Source: Litorimonas sp964414555 (GTDB lineage Bacteria; Pseudomonadota; Alphaproteobacteria; Caulobacterales; Maricaulaceae). From it: a DNA stretch of 8,336 bases. The translations under genes and the position numbers were made by a program. The notes beneath the pieces are model-generated. The model was not told the DNA's origin. It worked only from the letters and a program-made list of their open reading frames with translations, and did not search any database. Position 1 is the stretch's first letter; every line of letters begins with the position of its first letter. The stretch lies in assembly GCA_964414555.1 (NCBI GenBank), contig CAYPWW010000079.1, forward strand, positions 1 to 8,336. The letters run 5' to 3'. Below are positions 4,424-8,336 of the stretch, one piece after another.

Positions 4424-7057
4424 CTAGATCGCGGCTTTAATAGCTGCGAGCGCGGCGTCCGCATTCTCGGGCTGCGTACCGCCGGCCTGCGCCATGCCGG
4501 GCTTGCCGCCGCCGCGTCCGCCGACCTCTGCCGCACCGGCATTGACCAGCGTCGAGGCATTATGGGTGGCTTGCACATCGTCTGATACCGCTACGGCTAC
4601 GGCGACTTTCCCACCGTCCCGCGCAATGAATGCGACAATGCCAGAGCCCAACTGCGCGATTTGCTCATTCAACATTCCGCGTAAGTCTTTACCTGAGACG
4701 CCGTCCAACACGCGCCCAACAAAAGCGATACCATTCACGTCCTCGGGACCAGATGCGGCGCCGCCCCCGCCGAGTGCGAGTTGTTTTTTCGCTTCAGACA
4801 GATCTTTCTCCAGCTGCTTGCGTTCCGCCAATAGCGTTTCGATCCGCACGGGAACGTCTTCCGGTTTGGTTTTGAAGAGGTCAGCTGCCGCCCGCGCGAG
4901 CCCAGCTTGCGTCTCAAGATATTGGCGCGCAGCTTCTCCCGATACGGCTTCAACGCGGCGAATGCCCGCCGCGACGGCGCCCTCACCTGTGATTTTAAAC
5001 AAGGCAATATCGCCCGTCCGCTCGACATGGGTTCCGCCGCAAAGCTCGACAGAATAAGACTTTTCTTCCTCCCCCAATGGTGCGCCCAGAGACAGCACGC
5101 GAACTTCATCGCCGTATTTTTCACCGAACAGAGCCACAGCACCAGCCGCGATTGCTTCATCCGGGTTCATCAGCTTGGTTTCTGCCGCAATATTCTGCTG
5201 GATCACAGCGTTCACCTGATCCTCGACGCGTGCGAGTTCTTCGCGCGTTATTGCCGCACCGTGAGAGATATCGAACCGGATCCGCTCGCCGTCGACCATC
5301 TGCCCCTTTTGCGCGACATGCTCGCCCAGCACACGGCGCAATGCCTCGTGTAGCAAATGCGCGGCCGAGTGATTGCGTTTTGTGCGTTCGCGAACCGCTG
5401 CATCAACGGACAACTGCGCCTCATCCCCGACGCGAATGGTTCCCGACAGCGTTCCGATATGCGCATGGAGATCACCGGCGCGCTTCTGCACGTCAGAGAT
5501 CGTGACCTCTGCACCATTAGCGAAAGTGGCGACACCGAGGTCACCAGCTTGCCCGCCAGATTCAGCATAAAATGGGGTTTCGCGAGTCAGGAACACGATA
5601 TCGCCATCCGTCGCTTCTGTGACGGATTGATTGTCCTTCACCAGCGCGACGACGCCCTGCTGTGCCGTTAGGTCATCATAGCCCGTGAAAGCCGTTGCGC
5701 CGCTTGTTTCGCGTATGGCTTTATAGACATCGTCCGCACCGCCGTCAGCGAATTTACCGCCGTCCGCTTTTGATTGTTCACGCTGCTCTGCCATGGCGAC
5801 GTCGAAGCCATCAGTGTCGACCTCGATGCCTTTCGCGCGCAACGCATCCTGCGTCAGGTCGAGCGGAAAACCGTAGGTGTCATAGAGTGTGAAGGCCGTT
5901 CGGCCGTCCAGCTTGTCGCCCTTGGAGAGGTCTGCGATAGCCTCCTCCAGCAAGGATGTCCCGCGTCCGAGTGTGCGGCGGAAACGGACTTCCTCTTGCT
6001 CAAACACAGAAGCGATACTGGCTTGCGCGCGACCCAGTTCGGGATAGGCCGCGCCCATCTCGTCCACCAATGTTGGCACGAGGCGATGCATCAGCGGATC
6101 TTTCGCGCCTAACAGATGCGCGTGACGCATGGCGCGGCGCATGATCCGGCGCAATACATAACCGCGCCCTTCATTCGATGGCGAAACGCCGTCCGCCATC
6201 AGAAAAGAACAACTGCGGAGATGGTCCGCAATCACGCGATGGCTAAATTTCGCCTCACCGGTTGGTTTGACGCCTGTTAAGTCAACCGACGCACCAATCA
6301 GTGTCTGGAACAGGTCGATGTCGTAATTGTCGTGCTGGCCCTGTAAGATCGCAGCCGTCCTCTCAAGGCCCATGCCGGTATCGATCGAGGGCTTCGGCAA
6401 ATCGATCTGTGTGCCATCGGCTTTACGTTCATATTGCATGAAGACGAGGTTCCAGATTTCGATGAAACGATCTCCGTCCTCATCCGGTGATCCGGGTGGC
6501 CCGCCTGGAATATCTGGACCATGGTCATAGAAAATTTCGGAGCAAGGTCCGCACGGTCCGGTGTCACCCATGGCCCAGAAATTGTCATTCGTCGCGATAC
6601 GAATAATGCGGTCGTCCGGCAGGCCTGCGATTTTCTTCCAGAGATCATAGGCGACATCATCGGTGTGGTAGACGGTGACGAGCAGTTTTTCTTTGGCCAG
6701 ACCGAAGTCTTCGGTCACCAAACGCCAAGCATGTTCAATGGCCTCGGCCTTGAAGTAGTCGCCAAAGCTAAAATTGCCCAACATTTCGAAGAAGGTGTGG
6801 TGGCGCGCGGTATAACCGACATTGTCGAGATCATTATGCTTGCCGCCCGCGCGCACGCATTTTTGCGACGTCACGGCACGTGGATAAGGCGGAGTCAAAC
6901 TGCCCGTGAAATAGTCTTTGAACGGAACCATGCCCGCATTCACGAACAGCAGTGTCGGATCATTATCCGGCACAAGCGGCGCAGAGGTGACAAGCTCATG
7001 CGTGTGACCGCCAAAGTAGCTAAGGAATTGCGCGCGAATGTCAGCCAGAGACGTCAT
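4424..7057 (-). CDS. alaS: Alanine--tRNA ligase
   Basis: 877 aa, standard length (E. coli 876). It charges tRNA-Ala with alanine in the cytosol and clears mischarged Ser- or Gly-tRNA-Ala. Seen: the class II catalytic core with FVNAGMVPFKDYF (38-50), motif 2 TSQKCVRAGGKHNDLDNVG (63-81) and motif 3 DTGMGLERTA (226-235). The editing domain carries the metal-binding HSAAH (563-567) and CGGTH (673-677). A coiled-coil stretch (about 737-760) follows, then a C-Ala domain with GGRGGGKPGMAQAGG (846-860). All key elements are present, so synthesis and editing should both work. The start ATG 7055-7057 has a weak AGG 8 nt upstream. It lies downstream of recA in the same direction, separated by a hairpin and a likely promoter of its own, and arfB follows after 7 nt. 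Confidence 0.99.
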   Translation of the reverse strand: MTSLADIRAQFLSYFGGHTHELVTSAPLVPDNDPTLLFVNAGMVPFKDYFTGSLTPPYPRAVTSQKCVRAGGKHNDLDNVGYTARHHTFFEMLGNFSFGDYFKAEAIEHAWRLVTEDFGLAKEKLLVTVYHTDDVAYDLWKKIAGLPDDRIIRIATNDNFWAMGDTGPCGPCSEIFYDHGPDIPGGPPGSPDEDGDRFIEIWNLVFMQYERKADGTQIDLPKPSIDTGMGLERTAAILQGQHDNYDIDLFQTLIGASVDLTGVKPTGEAKFSHRVIADHLRSCSFLMADGVSPSNEGRGYVLRRIMRRAMRHAHLLGAKDPLMHRLVPTLVDEMGAAYPELGRAQASIASVFEQEEVRFRRTLGRGTSLLEEAIADLSKGDKLDGRTAFTLYDTYGFPLDLTQDALRAKGIEVDTDGFDVAMAEQREQSKADGGKFADGGADDVYKAIRETSGATAFTGYDDLTAQQGVVALVKDNQSVTEATDGDIVFLTRETPFYAESGGQAGDLGVATFANGAEVTISDVQKRAGDLHAHIGTLSGTIRVGDEAQLSVDAAVRERTKRNHSAAHLLHEALRRVLGEHVAQKGQMVDGERIRFDISHGAAITREELARVEDQVNAVIQQNIAAETKLMNPDEAIAAGAVALFGEKYGDEVRVLSLGAPLGEEEKSYSVELCGGTHVERTGDIALFKITGEGAVAAGIRRVEAVSGEAARQYLETQAGLARAAADLFKTKPEDVPVRIETLLAERKQLEKDLSEAKKQLALGGGGAASGPEDVNGIAFVGRVLDGVSGKDLRGMLNEQIAQLGSGIVAFIARDGGKVAVAVAVSDDVQATHNASTLVNAGAAEVGGRGGGKPGMAQAGGTQPENADAALAAIKAAI

Positions 7058-7083
7058 GAAATATGCCTATTAAGAAGGGCTTC

Positions 7084-7112
7084 CATATAGAAAGAGCGCT
7101 CGGCAGTGCCAA
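7084..7112 (-). promoter_or_regulatory. Likely sigma-70-type promoter of alaS
   Basis: On the minus strand TTGGCA (7112-7107) and TATATG (7089-7084) are separated by exactly 17 nt. They match the -35 consensus at 5 of 6 positions and the -10 consensus at 4 of 6. A start about 7 nt past the -10 would give a leader of roughly 20 nt before the alaS ATG at 7057. The -35 and most of the spacer lie inside the recA terminator hairpin (7091-7121). Assigned by eye. Confidence 0.45.
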
Positions 7113-7121
7113 GCGCTCTTT
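7091..7121 (-). terminator. Hairpin terminator downstream of recA
   Basis: AAAGAGCGCT (7091-7100) and AGCGCTCTTT (7112-7121) form a perfect 10-bp stem around an 11-nt loop. The loop can itself pair GGC with GCC. The arm ends in TTT on either strand (TTTT on the plus strand), so it may act in both directions; on the minus strand the T-run is short (CTTTCTATA). It lies about 100 nt after the recA stop and 34 nt before the alaS start. Confidence 0.65.
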
Positions 7122-7218
7122 TACGCATAAATATCAATCTGTGCTCGAGAGAACAGTTTATCTGGGAGAGCCCGCTTGTACGTGCAAAACCCTAATCGCT
7201 TAGACAGGCCGTTGAGAG

Positions 7219-8325
7219 CTATGCCCCAAGACCCATTTTTGGCGCTTCGCCGTCATCTTCGACACGCTCACCTTTCGGCATCAGAAGCTCTTCTTCGATC
7301 AAACCTTCATTCATCCGAATTTTGCGTTCAATCTCATCTGCCATTTCGGGGTTCTCTAGGAGGAACTTCCGGACATTCTCACGACCTTGGCCGATGCGCT
7401 CATCGCCATAGGAGTACCAAGAGCCAGACTTCTCGACGACTTCAGCCTTCACACCGAGATCAATGATTTCCCCTGTTTTAGAGATGCCTTCGCCGTACAT
7501 GATATCAAATTCGACTTGCCGGAAGGGCGGCGCCACTTTGTTTTTGACGACCTTCACGCGGGTTTGGTTCCCGATGACTTCATCACGATATTTGATCGCG
7601 CCGATGCGGCGGATATCGAGACGGACAGAGGAGTAAAATTTCAACGCATTACCGCCTGTTGTTGTTTCAGGGGAACCATACATGACGCCAATCTTCATCC
7701 GGATTTGGTTGATGAAAATCACCATACAGCCGGATTTAGAAATCGAGCCCGTCAGCTTACGAAGCGCTTGGCTCATCAGGCGGGCCTGAAGACCCGGCAG
7801 GCTATCCCCCATATCGCCTTCAAGTTCTGCGCGCGGTGTCAACGCTGCAACAGAGTCGACGACCAGAATATCAACCGCGCCGGAACGAACGAGTGTGTCC
7901 GCAATTTCCAAGGCCTGCTCACCTGTGTCCGGCTGTGCAATCAACAGCTCGTTCACATCCACGCCGAGCTTTGCCGCATAGACGGGGTCAAGCGCATGTT
8001 CGGCATCGATAAAGGCTGCAACGCCGCCCGCTTTCTGACATTCTGCAATTGCGTGGAGCGTTAGTGTTGTCTTACCGGAGCTTTCCGGACCGTAAATTTC
8101 AATGACGCGGCCTTTCGGCAGACCGCCTATGCCAAGTGCAACGTCCAAACCAATGGATCCTGTCGAAATCGCTTCGACGTCCATTGCGGACTTATCACCC
8201 AGTTTCATCACCGAGTTTTTGCCAAAGGCACGGTCAATTTGTGAGAGTGCTGCATCGAGTGCTGCGCTTTTGTTTTTGTCTGTCGCTTTTTCAACGACTT
8301 TAAGAGGTGTGCTGTTTCTCGCCAT
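7219..8325 (-). CDS. recA: Recombinase RecA
   Basis: 368 aa, complete. RecA forms filaments on single-stranded DNA, drives strand exchange in recombination and repair, and triggers LexA self-cleavage in the SOS response. Seen: an N-terminal polymerisation segment (about 20-46, SAALDAALSQIDRAFGKNSV), Walker A GPESSGKTT (79-87), Walker B VDILVVDS (151-158), DNA-binding loop 2 region NQIRMKIGVMYGSPETTTGG (206-225) and the RecA signature ALKFYSSVRLDIRR (227-240). The C-terminus is acidic (EEELLMPKGERVEDDGE), as is usual, and tempers filament loading. ATG 8323-8325 gives the family N-terminus. Only 11 nt upstream are in the window, so the promoter and any SOS box cannot be seen. alaS follows downstream, an order common in alphaproteobacteria. 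Confidence 0.99.
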   Translation of the reverse strand: MARNSTPLKVVEKATDKNKSAALDAALSQIDRAFGKNSVMKLGDKSAMDVEAISTGSIGLDVALGIGGLPKGRVIEIYGPESSGKTTLTLHAIAECQKAGGVAAFIDAEHALDPVYAAKLGVDVNELLIAQPDTGEQALEIADTLVRSGAVDILVVDSVAALTPRAELEGDMGDSLPGLQARLMSQALRKLTGSISKSGCMVIFINQIRMKIGVMYGSPETTTGGNALKFYSSVRLDIRRIGAIKYRDEVIGNQTRVKVVKNKVAPPFRQVEFDIMYGEGISKTGEIIDLGVKAEVVEKSGSWYSYGDERIGQGRENVRKFLLENPEMADEIERKIRMNEGLIEEELLMPKGERVEDDGEAPKMGLGA

Positions 8326-8336
8326 GAGTTCAACTC
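8326..8336. repeat. 11-bp palindrome at the recA start
   Basis: GAGTT, a central base, then AACTC directly abut the recA ATG and end at the window edge. The symmetry is exact, but the element is short and may extend further outside. It could be part of an operator or chance. Confidence 0.25.

Noticed and set aside
4417..4578. N-terminal extension of arfB
   Set aside because: It is antiparallel-free but lies wholly inside the alaS 3' end in another frame; homologues start at the ATG at 4416.
4494..5057. 187-aa plus-strand open frame
   Set aside because: It is the shadow of alaS on the opposite strand, rich in Pro/Ser/Ala without domains.
7387..8064. 225-aa plus-strand open frame
   Set aside because: It is antisense to the highly conserved recA and has no recognisable domain.

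Overview
This window looks like a chromosomal segment of an alphaproteobacterium, possibly Hyphomonadaceae- or Maricaulales-like; that finer placement is inference. The evidence is an SspB-alpha type ClpXP adaptor with a C-terminal VVSLDSFRKK tail, a DUF4169 gene overlapping an RHH_4-type ribbon-helix-helix gene next to class II fumarase, and recA followed by alaS. Most of the DNA is moderately GC-rich and densely coding. I see no tRNA, rRNA, CRISPR array, transposase or integrase.

Layout: (1) At the left edge the first 163 residues of a cytochrome P450 run leftward out of the window. (2) A divergent intergenic region of about 100 bp holds a perfect 17-bp dyad. (3) A rightward cluster follows: sspB, fumC, an AT-rich orphan gene, DUF4169, ribbon-helix-helix, and a 102-codon unknown gene broken by one apparent extra base. 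(4) A leftward block converges on it: recA, then a terminator/promoter intergenic region, then alaS, then arfB 7 bp after alaS. recA is complete, but its upstream control region lies outside the window.

The main block is housekeeping: fumarase in the TCA cycle, RecA in recombination and SOS, alanyl-tRNA synthetase in translation. ArfB rescues stalled ribosomes, and SspB delivers ssrA-tagged products of the other rescue route to ClpXP. The accessory signals worth attention are three. The first is the AT-rich orphan gene inside an otherwise conserved small cluster, whose protein carries degenerate 'iPAxYxtVtkkVvv'-type repeats. The second is the frameshifted unknown gene at the cluster's end. 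The third is the compact recA/alaS intergenic region, where the alaS -35 element appears to sit inside the recA terminator hairpin. I found no convincing new multi-gene system; the strongest candidates for novelty are the two unrecognised genes.
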